Positions 20,714 through 31,851 of a DNA stretch of 64,000 nucleotides are shown here, piece by piece (position 1 is the first letter of the stretch; each line of letters starts with the position of its first letter). The DNA is from Mycoemilia scoparia (Eukaryota > Kickxellomycota > Kickxellomycetes > Kickxellales > Kickxellaceae), in the NCBI GenBank assembly GCA_027575805.1, contig JANBPU010000048.1, positions 1-64,000 of the forward strand, read 5' to 3'. The notes beneath the pieces were generated by a model. The model worked only from the letters and a program-made list of their open reading frames with translations. It ran no database searches and was not told the DNA's origin. Made by a program: the position numbers and the translations under genes.

Positions 20714-22097
20714 TGAACAAGTTCATAAGGACCCAATACATTAACCATAAATTTGGTCCAGGGTGTAAGAACCTATAACCCTCTCACACAATATTTGGCC
20801 AAAGTGGTAAAATGTTACAACCAAAATTGATTTTTATGATAAAAATGCAAACCAAAAAATCCAATTCACCCAATTCCAATATTTACAATTTTGTGAATTG
20901 ACGAATTTTTTCTCCTTATTTAGACCTTTCCTTTGAAAAATATGTGAAATAAATTTTGTTAAAAGTATCAATATTTATACATTTGTATGTAATAGGTCCA
21001 ATCATTTTGGTGAAAAAATAAACTACAAGCTTTGGAACCAAAAAATCAAACAAAAATTGGTAAAGACCAAACCAAACAAAACAGAACAAAATCAGAAATT
21101 GACTAAAAACAAAAAATGTTTTACCAATATAGTACCTCTGAGCAACTCCAAAAAGATATATAAACCCATGCTTTTCCACCACCCTTTGTTTAAAATATCA
21201 CTTGGAGCTCACTCTTAGTACCTTCTTCCATTCACTACAACCACCACCACCACCACCACCCTCCTCCACCTCCATCAAACATCATGGATCACATTTCTAA
21301 CTACCACATTAAGCCCATAATTGATTTCTCTAAAAAAATCAGTGAGTACATAGGTGATGTTAGAATATTGATCCATATACCAGGTGGAAATGTATTTATC
21401 GAACCAATTCGTTTATTAATTTTGGCTTGTTCCCTCCCTTTGGAATTCTTCAATGCCATATTCTGGTTAGTTTTTAGTATCTTTGAGTGGCCAGCTTATT
21501 TTATTATTGCTTTGCCAGAGGGATGTTTCATGAACAACAAAGAAAGTGACAACCCCATCATTATATTCCTTTGCTTCATTTATCTGGTGATTGAGACAGT
21601 TTTTTATGTTTTGAGATGTTGTAAAGAAGGAGACTTATAGTAAAAAAGTGATAGATATGGATGTGTGGGTAAGCATATAAATGTTATGGAGAAGAAAAAG
21701 AAACATCGGCAGGTGTTAGTGTAAATGTAGATGTTTGCAGTGCTATGGATAAGGAAAACTATTTCTCCCATAGCGAGCAAGAGTAAGAGAAAATTAGGAA
21801 GACTTTTGATTTTCTTATATCCTTATAACTTTTAATAAACACACTATTTCCAAGCAAGATCCATTTAAAGCATATTAAGTTGATTGTACAATTACTTTGT
21901 TAAAAATGGATATAAAATCCAATTAAAAGATTTCAGTTTTATATAGTATTATAATACTATGATCAGAATTTAAAAGTACTTGGACAAAAAGTGGGTCCTC
22001 TGGAGTAGCTGCATTGCAAACAGCTTGAGATTAGGCCAAAATCTGAGGACACGTTTCTACCTACCATACATTTGAGCACTATTGAATTTTCATCATA
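20714..22097 (+). repeat. Small-membrane-protein cassette, copy 1
   Basis: A ~1.4-kb module lying exactly between MITE copies 5 and 6. It holds ~550 bp of conserved upstream sequence, the ORF at 21284, a conserved 3' UTR and a 3' direct-repeat segment (21961-22097). The other two copies are at 46905-48290 and 59151-60885. The 5' direct repeat seen in copy 3 has been lost here at the MITE boundary. Confidence 0.75.
21284..21640 (+). CDS. Small membrane protein family, member 1 (118 aa)
   Basis: One of three paralogues in the window (with 47520-47879 and 59817-60176). The core motif is IRLLILACSLPLEFFNAIFWL (about 42-62), which extends into a first hydrophobic segment (about 42-75). The second is PIIIFLCFIYLVIETVFYVL (about 90-110). 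The N-terminal ~40 residues are charged and differ most between copies. There is no signal peptide. The upstream region keeps a TATA box (ATATATAAACCC near 21158) and a 5' UTR of about 100 bp ending in an (ACC)n tract just before the ATG. Family unknown to me. The C-terminal half is close to member 3; the N-terminal half is clearly different from members 2 and 3. Confidence 0.75.
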   Translation: MDHISNYHIKPIIDFSKKISEYIGDVRILIHIPGGNVFIEPIRLLILACSLPLEFFNAIFWLVFSIFEWPAYFIIALPEGCFMNNKESDNPIIIFLCFIYLVIETVFYVLRCCKEGDL

Positions 22098-22213
22098 TGG
22101 GTAGTTATTTTTGGAGGGTGACTATCTACAGCCAAATGGTGATCACCCATTTGGCTGTAGTTCCCCCTATAATCGTTGGCCACCAAAAGTCACCCTTCAA
22201 AAATTATTACCCC
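22098..22213. mobile_element. MITE copy 6
   Basis: 116 bp flanked by TA on both sides (22096-22097 and 22214-22215). It contains an additional near-perfect internal palindrome at about 22127-22160 centred on TGATCA, so the whole element can fold into a long hairpin. Confidence 0.85.
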
Positions 22214-22635
22214 TATAAAGGATTTTAGAGTACTTTTTTATAATTGATTTCATTTACAATCTATTGATAGTAATACAAAAAGCGTGGAATTGAGGTTCTT
22301 GAGTTTCAAATTGATCATTGCCAGAACTACAGTTTCTTATGTTTAATCAGGTGATCCTGATCTCTGGCAAATTATCCCAGATCCATGGCCTGAAGAAAGT
22401 CCAAAGTTTAGAGACCACTTGTTGAAGGCGTTGCTGATAATAAAAAGGAGCAACTGAAGCTGATTAGCAGCTAGTGTTTGAGGTCATTTGTTTCTTTCTT
22501 ACTTTGGTCATACCGCACCCTCGTCTATTTTTTAAATTTACCAAAAGACCACAACCAAATTATTATTATTAAATAGAAAGCATAATTCCGTAGGGGAGAA
22601 AGAGAGACCAAATATACAACAAAACGGGAGAGAAA

Positions 22636-23958
22636 ATGCTTAGGTTACCCCGATCAGCCTTTAACAAATTGCCTCTTCTATTCCAGGGAAGATTAGGGCC
22701 TACTACCACCACAGCCATAAATAATTCAGTCAATCGTTTGGCATTCCTTTTAGAATCAAAACTAAAATTTGAAACCAATACCAAATTACTATCAAGATCG
22801 TTTTCAGCTACTTCAGCAGTCCCCAAAGTAGTTACTGACGACGGAGTATTCAAGACCTGGAAGCCGGTTACACCCGGCGTTCGCCACAAAAAAGTAGTAT
22901 CTCGCAAACACCTTCATAAGGGTAAGCCCATATGGCACCTAACCAAAGCCAAGCGAAGAACTGGTGGACGTAACCATCACGGCCATATTACTTGTCGTCA
23001 CCGTGGAGGCGGAGCCAAGAGACGCATCAGGCTGGTAGATTTTAAACGCAATGAGCCTGGGCTTCAGGAAGTGGTTAGGCTCGAATACGATCCCGGCCGG
23101 ACTGCATGGATTGCGTTGTTGAAACACTGCGAGACCGGTAAATTTTCGTATATCTTGGCTCCTGAGCAACTTAAGCCTGGTATGTTTGTGCAGTCTTTTA
23201 TGCAGCATAGTGAAGAGCAGGATAGGATCAAGAGAGAGAAGATTAAGAAGGAGGGCGAGGATGTGTTAAGGAAAATGAAGTTGGATCAGGAAGTTGCCAC
23301 CACTAGTGTTGGTGCTGAAGAAGGATCACAGGATGCTGTTGACGCTGCTAATGATGGATTTGAAGCTAAAGGTTCCTCCAGCGATGGTGCTGCTGCTGCT
23401 GCTTCTACCACCCCGGAGAATGATGCTGATGTTGCCGACGAAACTGTTGATAAAAATGGCCGCAAGCTCTGGACAATGTCCGATACTGATCGTTCAATCA
23501 CTATCGTGCCTGGCAACTGTCTTCCTCTCAAGATGATCCCCGCCGGTACTTTAATACACAACATTGGGCTACACAAGGGCGATAAAGGCAGAATAGCCAG
23601 GTCTGCTGGTTCATATGCCCAGCTCCTCAACACTGCTGAGTCTGGCACAGCTCAAATCAAGCTCATGTCTGGCGAAGTCAGAAAAGTCCCTGTCGATGTA
23701 TGTGCCACCATCGGTACTGTAAGCAATCCTAATCATAGACACGAAAAATTGGGAAAGGCTGGTGCCCGTCGTCATCGTGGATGGAGACCAACCGTCAGAG
23801 GTTTGGCTATGAACAAGCATGACCATCCTCACGGTGGTGGCCGTGGTAAGAACAAGAGTAGGCATCATCCTGTCAGTCCATGGGGCAAGCCTGCTAAGGG
23901 CGGAAAGACTAGACTTAATCCTAATCCTATGGTCATCAGAAGTAGGAAATTTAAGTAA
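22636..23958 (+). CDS. RML2: Mitochondrial large-subunit ribosomal protein uL2m
   Basis: A single-exon gene for 440 residues. uL2 binds 23S-type rRNA near the peptidyl transferase centre of the mitoribosome. The first ~60 residues look like a mitochondrial presequence. The N-terminal OB-fold region is recognisable (GGRNHHGHITCRHRGGGAKRR). The C-terminal domain has the family signature ARRHRGWRPTVRGLAMNKHD followed by HPHGGGRGKNKSR and WGKPAKGGKTR. Between them, at about 195-282, lies a highly charged Glu/Ala/Asp/Ser-rich insertion absent from bacterial L2. It separates the two RNA-binding halves. It is downstream of MITE copy 6 and the small-membrane-protein cassette, with its own short upstream region. 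Confidence 0.95.
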   Translation: MLRLPRSAFNKLPLLFQGRLGPTTTTAINNSVNRLAFLLESKLKFETNTKLLSRSFSATSAVPKVVTDDGVFKTWKPVTPGVRHKKVVSRKHLHKGKPIWHLTKAKRRTGGRNHHGHITCRHRGGGAKRRIRLVDFKRNEPGLQEVVRLEYDPGRTAWIALLKHCETGKFSYILAPEQLKPGMFVQSFMQHSEEQDRIKREKIKKEGEDVLRKMKLDQEVATTSVGAEEGSQDAVDAANDGFEAKGSSSDGAAAAASTTPENDADVADETVDKNGRKLWTMSDTDRSITIVPGNCLPLKMIPAGTLIHNIGLHKGDKGRIARSAGSYAQLLNTAESGTAQIKLMSGEVRKVPVDVCATIGTVSNPNHRHEKLGKAGARRHRGWRPTVRGLAMNKHDHPHGGGRGKNKSRHHPVSPWGKPAKGGKTRLNPNPMVIRSRKFK

Positions 23959-25431
23959 ACTAAGAAGGGGGCTTGGTTTTCTTGGCGCTGTTTGTCTGTG
24001 TATGAGGACTTTTGTTTTTCTACGGCTATTTCCAAAGGCTTTTTATGGCCTACGATACAAAATATAAAAATTACTTGCAAGTTATAATAAATAAATAGAA
24101 TGTTGTCTGTGACGAAAGCACTTGGTTTGTTACCCCCTCTCCCATTCTTTTTTGTTTCAAAAAGGGGATTATTGTTTTTCACCACCTTCGGACTCTGTGT
24201 ATAGAACTTTATATGTATGTAGAGCGGAAGTTGTAAAGAATTGCATAATAAATTGTAAATAATTGAGTCGAGGTGTGTAATGCTTAATTAGCGACTACCA
24301 CTAATAATAAGTAAAAAATACAATAAAGCAATAATGCTATTGTGGTCTGTTTTTGCTTCTTTTGTTAAATTTTGAAAGGAAAATTAAAAAAAACATTATA
24401 GCCACATAGATTTTGCAAAAACTGTGTTGTAGTATTTTTGTTTACATATCATTACTTCCAAATCTCCTATTTAGCCAAAGTTTACAAGACTTTGGGCAAA
24501 ATGGGGGGGGGGTCCCAGAAGTAGTTGCATATGAATTGACTCATGATTGGGCTAAAATCTAATGAGGAAACCCATTTCTGCCCACCATAGTTTCGATTCC
24601 AAGTGAAATCTTCCCATTTAGATGGCAGAGATCAAGATAACAACATTACAGTTTTTAATGTTTGAGAAAAATCTCCACTACTACAGAATGTAAATTTATT
24701 GATGGTGGCTATAAAAGAATTTAAAGAATGATTGCCTCATCAAAACAAACACTTATTTTGATGATGACTGCAGATATATTCAGAGAAATAAAAATCCCAT
24801 CAAAATAATCACAATTTCCGGTTATCCTACATTAAGATGCTCACCTTCACTTCTTGGTAAACACGCGCAAGCGCTCGAAAATACTTGTAAATTATCTTCA
24901 ACAAATAATTTTCTGTTGTAGGGGGGCAAATCTATAAAATCATGTACTTTGGGTTTAAATGGCTCTCATATTTACATTTGATACCACTGATTTAACCAAT
25001 GCATTTGTTTTTATAATAAATGTGGCTGTCGTAGTCTTTAAAGAACAAAAAACGTTCTAAACGATTTCCATTGCTTCATGTGCTTTGACATCATTATCAA
25101 ATGTTTTGGTAAAAGTTGTAATTGGCAGAAGTATACAGCGAGTTCAACGGCATACTACATACACTACTCCATGCATGTGTGTTTAATTGATAGCAAATTT
25201 GGCAATAGGGTATAGTAGGAATTACTAATGTGCAAATTACTGGGAATTCAGAGAGTGTAAAAAGAAAATGAGAGAGCGAGCGTAAATGTGAGTATTGAAA
25301 AACTAGAATTTATAAATATATTGTTTTCAAATCCACACTCCATTTTCCAGTTCATCTTTAAAAAACATTTTATTTCAACAACCATTTTTATTTTATTAAA
25401 ACTATTAAAATTATATTTAAACGTATTTATT
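23959..25431. other. Intergenic region with a solo cassette repeat
   Basis: 3' flank of uL2m, then AT-rich sequence. Contains the solo direct-repeat relic at 24471-24618. No gene supported. Confidence 0.6.
24471..24618 (+). repeat. Solo copy of the direct repeat that flanks the small-membrane-protein cassettes
   Basis: The order of blocks (CCAAAGTTTACAAGACTT, GGTCCCAGAAGTAGTTGCAT, GGGCTAAAATCTAATGAGG, CAAGTGAAAT) matches segments at 59151-59285, 60735-60880, 21961-22097 and 48181-48285. No gene of the family is next to it, so it resembles a solo repeat left by recombination or excision. Confidence 0.6.
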
Positions 25432-26885
25432 ATGTACACTAGAATTAACCAAAACAACAACAACAAGTCCAACAGCCAATCGAGTTGTCATGAACATTTT
25501 GGACAACGTGGAAGGCCTATTTGTACCAAAGAGGTATTTATGTATGGCCATAGTGTAATTCCTGTACTTCATATCAGTCATCTTGAATTCCAGTTGAACA
25601 GAAAGAAGCCAGTTAGTGCTATCAAAAAAATTGTAAGTGTCACGACTTTAATGATAGTGAGAGATTTCAGTCAATTTATGTTTCTACATTCAGGCTCTTA
25701 TTTATTATTACTGTTTGGATATTCTCCAATTCATTATATTACATCAACTAACATTATTTATTTGTTTGTGTATAAATCTATATATAGTTTGAAACACTTG
25801 GGGTCCCAGATGTAACCATTAAAACACGCAATAGAGAGATGCATAGCGACAAAGTATATGAAAAAATAATTACAAAACAGCTGATGATAAATCATGAGCC
25901 ATTTGAACTTTTTGTTGAGTTTGCTGATAAAAACGGAGATGTCTTCCAAATACCTGGACTAAAGATTACTCGAGCATATAGATTAAATTCCTACGAATTT
26001 AGAAACTCAAGAAACTATAATAATAGTTGGTCAAATAATTGTGTATATAGATATAGATATAGGCTTTATGATTCTGGAATGACTAATTCATTTTTGTCGA
26101 CTCATAAATATACGGTAAGTTATCAAAACTTTGGCCTACCCATTTATTCTTTCATACATTCACCCTCATATATATTAAAGTATGTATGTATGATATTGGC
26201 CTAACTAATTTAAATTATCTCTGTTTTCCTTTAAATTGTGTGTAATTTATTATTGTAGATTTATAACAATGGTTTCAATGGTTCACCACCCAGATACAAG
26301 AAAATCTTCTATATCCAAGATCCAACAAAGTGCTCGTATGATCCGAAGACCAATGAATTTAAGGGTAATCTTGTAAAAGCTCAAGGTTTAGAACAAGTCA
26401 ACAATATTCTTGGAGTTTGTGATGATGAGGGTTTGTATGTTTTGATGGCTACTAAAATGAAGTTGGTACATATACCAATCAACAATGGTGGATATAGGTC
26501 TAAGATGTTTACCAGAACAGGTGTCATAGAAATAACCCAAATTTACTTTAAATCTCAATCAACCATGACATCTTGTCTTCATCATGGTGGTGGTCATCAA
26601 TCTTATGAGACCGGAAGAACCCCCTCTACGACCATCGCCACTTCTCCATGTCTTTCTCCAACATCAAATTTGCCATCAATACCTTTTTCTAGCATTATGA
26701 ATAGGAACGACACAATGGCTACTAATTCTGATCAAGAAAGTATAGATTTAAGGCCGAATACAGTCGACGAACAATTTGAACCTGAATTTTCTGGTAATAT
26801 CAATAATTTAAGACAAGATATTGCTGAGAAATATAAGAACTGGATACTCCAGCAAATTATTCAACATATGGATCATAATTTTTGA
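25432..26885 (+). pseudogene. Unknown protein gene truncated by a MITE insertion
   Basis: Exons 25432-25632, 25788-26114 and 26259-26885 read in phase to a 384-residue product. The first part is Asn/Ser-rich; then comes a folded region (VFMYGHSVIPVLHISHLEF, FELFVEFADKNGDVF, IPGLKITRAYRL); the last ~100 residues are Ser/Thr-rich before an amphipathic helix (DIAEKYKNWILQQIIQH). I do not recognise the family. The final few residues and the TGA at 26883-26885 come from the left terminus of MITE copy 7 (26869-26970). Removing the MITE and one TA gives an open frame that continues to the TAA at 27191-27193, about 73 more codons. The present gene therefore appears shortened. The start could also be at 25288. 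Confidence 0.6.
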
Positions 26886-26970
26886 AGGGTGAATATTTAT
26901 AGGGGGAATCACAGCCAAATGGATGTCCAGTTGTACTAGTAAACTTTCATCTTTCAAAAATTATGATCCA
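26869..26970. mobile_element. MITE copy 7 (inside a coding sequence)
   Basis: 102 bp with long terminal inverted repeats (TGGATCATAATTTTTGAAGG and complement). TA precedes it (26867-26868) and TG follows (26971-26972), a one-base-decayed target duplication. It supplies the stop codon of the gene at 25432. Confidence 0.88.
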
Positions 26971-26972
26971 TG

Positions 26973-27193
26973 TATATAAAATGAATCAGAACCAAAGGTT
27001 TTTTCAAGGATGTAGGCAAATAAACCAGGGTGTAGTTATCAACACTGTTAAGGTTATGGGTTTCTTTTACATGCTCAACCCTTGCTATCAACAATACCCT
27101 TTATATTATCATACTATTATTTATTTAAATAAAGTAGTGGCTAAAAGGATTTACAGAGGCAGTTATATTCCTATTATTAGCAATGCTAAATAA
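26973..27193 (+). pseudogene. Displaced 3' coding part of the MITE-interrupted gene
   Basis: An open frame that continues the frame of the gene at 25432 once the MITE and one TA are discounted. It encodes a Gln/Asn-rich start and a hydrophobic middle (VMGFFYMLNPCYQQYPLYYH) and ends IPIISNAK. Intactness suggests a recent insertion. It may now be untranslated or start at the internal ATG at 26963. Confidence 0.5.
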
Positions 27194-27391
27194 AATCTCT
27201 CTTTTTTCTAACTAATACTATTTCTTCCCATTCTTATATAACTAGAGCTATCTATATTTAACCTGATCAATCCTTTTCTATTCTGAACTATTTCATAAAA
27301 CATTTCTTTAACAGCTTTTCTGGTAGTTTGTGTTTATTCCAAACTACCCTGGCCTGTTGCTGTTTATTCTACAGTAAGACTATTCTTATAG

Positions 27392-27589
27392 AAAAAGCCG
27401 GGTAAACTTAAAGAAGTTATATAATGCATTTAATGGTCAGGACTATGACAAAAGAATTAAAACTGCTTCTGAAACAGAAAGTGATAGTGATACTACCCCT
27501 ATAGATCATGTTGTTGAGCTTCTGAGCTCAAAGCTAAAGAAAATAGTTAATTTTCATAATGATATACCAAGACCTGCTTACAAGAAATA
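27392..27589 (+). other. Possible terminal coding exon
   Basis: After an acceptor-like CTTATAG ending near 27391, one frame is open for about 64 codons (including VNLKKLYNAFNGQDYDKR and ETESDSDTTP) to a TAG at about 27587-27589. It could be the last exon of the interrupted gene upstream, but I found no donor of matching phase. Confidence 0.25.
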
Positions 27590-27840
27590 GATGTATACAT
27601 TTTTTAATTGCGCATTTATTGTCTAAAGCGGCTTGACATTTCTCAAATTATGATATTAATTAGTATTAAAATTTATAGATAATATCCCTATGTGCCTGCT
27701 TTTATTGTAATTCTGAAAAACATCAATAAAAAAGGCAGCCAAAAAACTCCGAATAGTGATAGAAAACTTATAAAATTACTAAACCATTATTTCTCAAAAC
27801 AAAACCAGAAAAAAAACAGCAAGCAATTTCTCTTGAACAT

Positions 27841-28536
27841 TCAAATTCCAGTATTTTGCAAAGCGTATTTTTGGATTAATGTTGTTGAAAATTCAGAATA
27901 ATCATTGCAACATTTTTTGAATACTACTAAACAAAGCTCTATCAAGAAAGATTTATTTCTTTTGTTGCTTTCATCATCAACCTCATTCTCTTTACTGTCT
28001 TTAAGATGTAAATTCTTTTCAAAGTAATTCAAAATAATGTATTTAAAATCATCGAAATATATTGTTGATTTATCTTTACATTCCTTTGTTACTTCTGGAT
28101 TAAACTTTTGGTAAGTAGATGAACCATAGTGGTCAATGTTCAAAGTTTCAATCTGCTCATGTATTTGCATATATGCAGATACTAGCACATCTTTATAGAT
28201 ATCTTTGAATAGAGTTGTGATGTATTGGTTTAATACAACATGGTCATTTGGGGATAATTGTTGATAGTATTCGCTAAAATGGAATTCAATCTTTTCTTTG
28301 AATAAGTTGTAAATGGATGATGAATATTGGGTCTCATAATCGTTGTTATTTTTGTTGTTATTAGATTGGTATTTTGATTTAGTTGGTATGGTGGTAGATG
28401 TATGAACTGTTTGGGAAACAAAAGTATTATCAACAGTGGATTTTTGTCTCTCCAGCGTTTCTTTAAAGATTGATTGAATACCTTCAATAAAAATAAAAAT
28501 GTTGGAATCAGACATTTGGGAACTATAAATTTGCAA
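27841..28536 (-). CDS. Hypothetical protein, lineage-specific
   Basis: An intron-free ORF of up to 231 residues. The Met at 28515 (MSDSNIFIFIEGIQSIF) is a likely alternative start and resembles the MTESN start of the gene at 30076. The product is acidic and helix-rich, with an Asn-rich linker at about 55-67 and a Lys/Glu-rich segment near 195-208. There is no signal peptide or TM segment, and I recognise no domain. The AT-rich codon use matches the neighbouring hypothetical genes. It lies between the MITE-interrupted gene and a 1.5-kb gene-poor stretch. Confidence 0.55.
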   Translation of the reverse strand: MQIYSSQMSDSNIFIFIEGIQSIFKETLERQKSTVDNTFVSQTVHTSTTIPTKSKYQSNNNKNNNDYETQYSSSIYNLFKEKIEFHFSEYYQQLSPNDHVVLNQYITTLFKDIYKDVLVSAYMQIHEQIETLNIDHYGSSTYQKFNPEVTKECKDKSTIYFDDFKYIILNYFEKNLHLKDSKENEVDDESNKRNKSFLIELCLVVFKKCCNDYSEFSTTLIQKYALQNTGI

Positions 28537-30075
28537 AAAAAAAAACTATCAAAATGCGTATGTAGGGATGGGTTTATTTATAGATATTGTAAGAGAGTTG
28601 GTTGTAAAAAAAGTTGGGTAGATGCGATTTTCTCTCTCAATTGATTGATTAGTAAACAAAGTCTACTCAACATATGTTTGACCAAAGTTAATTGGGTTTC
28701 AATATGAGCTGTTTCCACTTTTCTGTGAGATAAAAAGATATAGTTTATCTAGCGTAATTTCAATAACAAACTGTATCATATTATTAATGAGATTTTAACA
28801 TTCAGAATTTTGAATTGCTAAATTAAATAGAACAATAGCAATAATAAAAGATATCTAAATCTCTAATTATACAAAATTGATGAATTAATTGACTTTATAA
28901 CTATTGCTAGCTCACTTATTTTCAAATACTAGTCCAAAAACTTTTAAAATTATAAACAGGCCAAGTAAGTATGTACTTAGCGTAGTAGTAGTAGCCTGGT
29001 GTCATTGAGTAATTACTATTAGTTTAGAAATGTTCAGAATGATTCTTGTCAATATAATGACAGACTTTGTAATGCTTTTATTTTTACCTTTTTATGTTAA
29101 ATAAACAAAAAGCTGTTGGGAATGACTCTACTAAATAGCCATTCCTAATAATAAAAATATGCTTTTAGTCATCTAATTTGGAACAAATATTTTATCGCAT
29201 ATGTCCTATTTATACTTAACCTACTTGACACTTTTCTTTGCATTTTTATCATTAGTTTACTTATATTTCTTTATTTTCTTTATAAACTTTTCTCAAGTTG
29301 AATTTGGTAATTTAAGATATTCTATATACATTTTGGCCATTCGATTCATTACAAACAAACACATGCCACATACTGTTTTGTTTATATTTGCCACTATTGA
29401 CAACCCATTTAATATAATACCTTTAGTTGTTCCTTATGTTATGAATAACTATTCGTTATACCTTGTTCAGATTATTACTACCATTCGTAACTCCCCTTAT
29501 GCTTAACTTGCCTTTACACCCCCTGTTTCCCCTCTTTGCTGTTACTGCCAGCAAGCTTATCCCTTTTTGGTAGAATGTAGTGTTAGTAACGAAACCAATA
29601 CTTATTCTACAACTACTCAACACATAAAAATGATTGGATTGGTTTGCATACTTGAGAAAGTTAATCAACCATATTATATAACTATTGAGTACAAACATCG
29701 TCATATTCTTTGAATCAATATTTGTTGTTATGAGTAGGTTTGAGTAAGGGAGGTAGTACACACGAAATGAGTAATACTTGTTCCAAAGAAACTCATATCC
29801 TTTAATATTATTAAAATTTACTCAACCAGGCAACTTTAAACAAAGGATCAAAGACTTGTGTTAGTCATCCAACTTGATTAGAAGCCAAGTTTGTAAATCC
29901 ACAACAATTTTTAAAAAATTATATATATATATATATATGCTTAAAGATTTACGAATAGAATTAAAATCATTACCAATTTTTTTCTTTTCTTTTCTTTTTT
30001 TTTGTAAATTACAACTTCTTTTCTTTAATTGCTTGAACAACAAATAGTCTAAAAAACAACATCTGTAGTTTAACA
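28537..30075. other. Gene-poor AT-rich stretch
   Basis: A very AT-rich interval. The hydrophobic 101-codon ORF at 29201-29506 has TM-like composition, but this is expected by chance for T-rich sequence and nothing else supports it. A (TA)n tract occurs at about 29921-29937. Confidence 0.5.
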
Positions 30076-31233
30076 ATGACAGAAAGTAACATCAATACAC
30101 TCAAATCCAATAATCTTGGACTCTCTAATGTCTATGACCAATTTTTCGATATATTTAAACAATTTCTTGACACCAAAGATTTGACAATCCAGCAAAATAT
30201 AGATGATCTAGTTGTTGCTCTTGGCGAATACGAATCCTGTTTCATTAAATTTTATAATAATTACCAGGAACTTACCACAAAACTTGATGGAGTTGCAAAA
30301 AACCACACCCTGTCACAAAACGTGGCTGATAATCATATTGCCACTACTACTACTACTACTACTATTAGTAGTAGTAGTAACGGTGGTGGTGGTGGTGGAC
30401 TTTATTCTCCAGAGTGGTATCAAGAAACTAAACAATGCCAAGACATTTTGGTCAATGTTTGTGATCAACTCAAGGAAAATAAACAGAATGTAGCAAATAA
30501 AATCCAAGCAGCAATTGAATATCTTGAAAGTCATATTATCATCACACCCACCAATGCTACTAGTAGTATTGGTAATGTTGAGGAGAAAGGCAATGAATTT
30601 GATGAGGATCCAGTTGAACTATGGAACAATGCAAAATCCAGCATTAGAGAATTTGCGGCTCTTTATAGTATCATGGCCTTATGGTTGGTTCTAAAAACAT
30701 CCAATCATCTTCATGATGTTATTGGAGATACTCGTCAAACTAAACCTTTTGAGGCAATTTCAAACCAGGTTTTTAGAAAGCGGGATAATTTTTGGTCGTT
30801 AGTTGGGTGGGTTGAGAATCTTGTTGAAAGTTTCAAACACTCATTGATTGTTGAAAATAGAAGAGATGGGGTTCATTTGCAATGTGCCCAATTAACAGAC
30901 AACAACAACAACAATAGCAATAACACTGTTAATTCTGGAAATAACCATAATCAAGGTTATAACAATGATGGTTGTGGTGTGCTGGATGTTGAAAATATTT
31001 CATTCAAGGAATGGGATACTATTTCTCAGCGATCACAATTTTCTTCTAGCTATATGGAAGAAAAGTTGAAAGAAGTTTTGATGCTGTTGAAATGTGGTAT
31101 TAAAGATACTCCCCATGTATTGAGTGAAACTAATAGCAGTGGCGATAGCGAGATTATTTATGATTATTGGATATCTACTACTACTACTACCGCTGAGAAT
31201 TCCACTCTTGTTCTTGAGTCCGAGATCCATTAG
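30076..31233 (+). CDS. Hypothetical helix-rich protein
   Basis: An intron-free 385-residue ORF. Residues 1-80 and 110-165 look like coiled-coil or long amphipathic helices (FLDTKDLTIQQNIDDLVVAL; CQDILVNVCDQLKENKQNVA). A Thr/Ser/Gly repeat tract separates them at about 89-110. A central region (about 185-285) has a conserved-looking helical core (LWNNAKSSIREFAALYSIMA; FWSLVGWVENLVESFKHSL), followed by an Asn-rich tract and an acidic C-terminus. No signal peptide or TM. I do not recognise the family. The start codon follows AAC and gives an N-terminus like that of the neighbouring gene at 28515. Confidence 0.65.
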   Translation: MTESNINTLKSNNLGLSNVYDQFFDIFKQFLDTKDLTIQQNIDDLVVALGEYESCFIKFYNNYQELTTKLDGVAKNHTLSQNVADNHIATTTTTTTISSSSNGGGGGGLYSPEWYQETKQCQDILVNVCDQLKENKQNVANKIQAAIEYLESHIIITPTNATSSIGNVEEKGNEFDEDPVELWNNAKSSIREFAALYSIMALWLVLKTSNHLHDVIGDTRQTKPFEAISNQVFRKRDNFWSLVGWVENLVESFKHSLIVENRRDGVHLQCAQLTDNNNNNSNNTVNSGNNHNQGYNNDGCGVLDVENISFKEWDTISQRSQFSSSYMEEKLKEVLMLLKCGIKDTPHVLSETNSSGDSEIIYDYWISTTTTTAENSTLVLESEIH

Positions 31234-31778
31234 CATTCAACTCTTGGATTTTTTGTTTGGCTAATTGTTGAAAAAGAGGTTCAAATTTATCTTTTGTCCT
31301 TTTGTAATAATAAATCATTTATTATATATACAAATATTTAATGTCTGTAAAGAATGTATAATATTAGTTGGGATAGATATTTTTCAGGGGATTCCAAGTG
31401 ATTCTGAGAGTTCATTATTGAAATTGATTGATTAAATTTGATCAGAGCGCGTATGTGTATCCTTAATCACTTCTTTGCCTTTGTCTGCCTTGTAGTAGTT
31501 TCTTTGATGAACCAAAGCCTTCCCCACCTTCCTAACCAACAGTAAAAGTGCGTGTGTGTGACAGCACAAAGCCTAGTATAAACATACACACTAAAAACCA
31601 CCACTACGTAAACTGATTTGTACTTTAAAAACATATACAAGCACAACGCAGCAAGCACTCTTTGCTCTATTCTGCATTTCTTTTTATCTTATTATTGTTT
31701 TTGCTTGTTTTACCTCTTCCTACCCAAACCTCTATATATACATATATACACGTATTTTTAGTATTCAAAGTGAACAAT
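31234..31778. other. Intergenic region
   Basis: Separates the hypothetical gene and VMA10. Contains pyrimidine-rich promoter-like sequence just upstream of VMA10. No gene supported. Confidence 0.6.
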
Positions 31779-31818
31779 ATGGTATGCATTTAGTAATGAT
31801 TGTTCTACTACCACCATC

Positions 31819-31851
<33 letters not shown>

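Noticed and set aside
23286..23868. Antisense ORFs opposite uL2m
   Set aside because: They lie opposite the Ala/Asp-rich insertion and the conserved C-terminal domain and look like shadows.
29201..29506. 101-codon hydrophobic ORF
   Set aside because: T-rich DNA yields such TM-like frames by chance; no promoter, homologue or repeat copy supports it. The reverse ORF 29456-29761 is no better.
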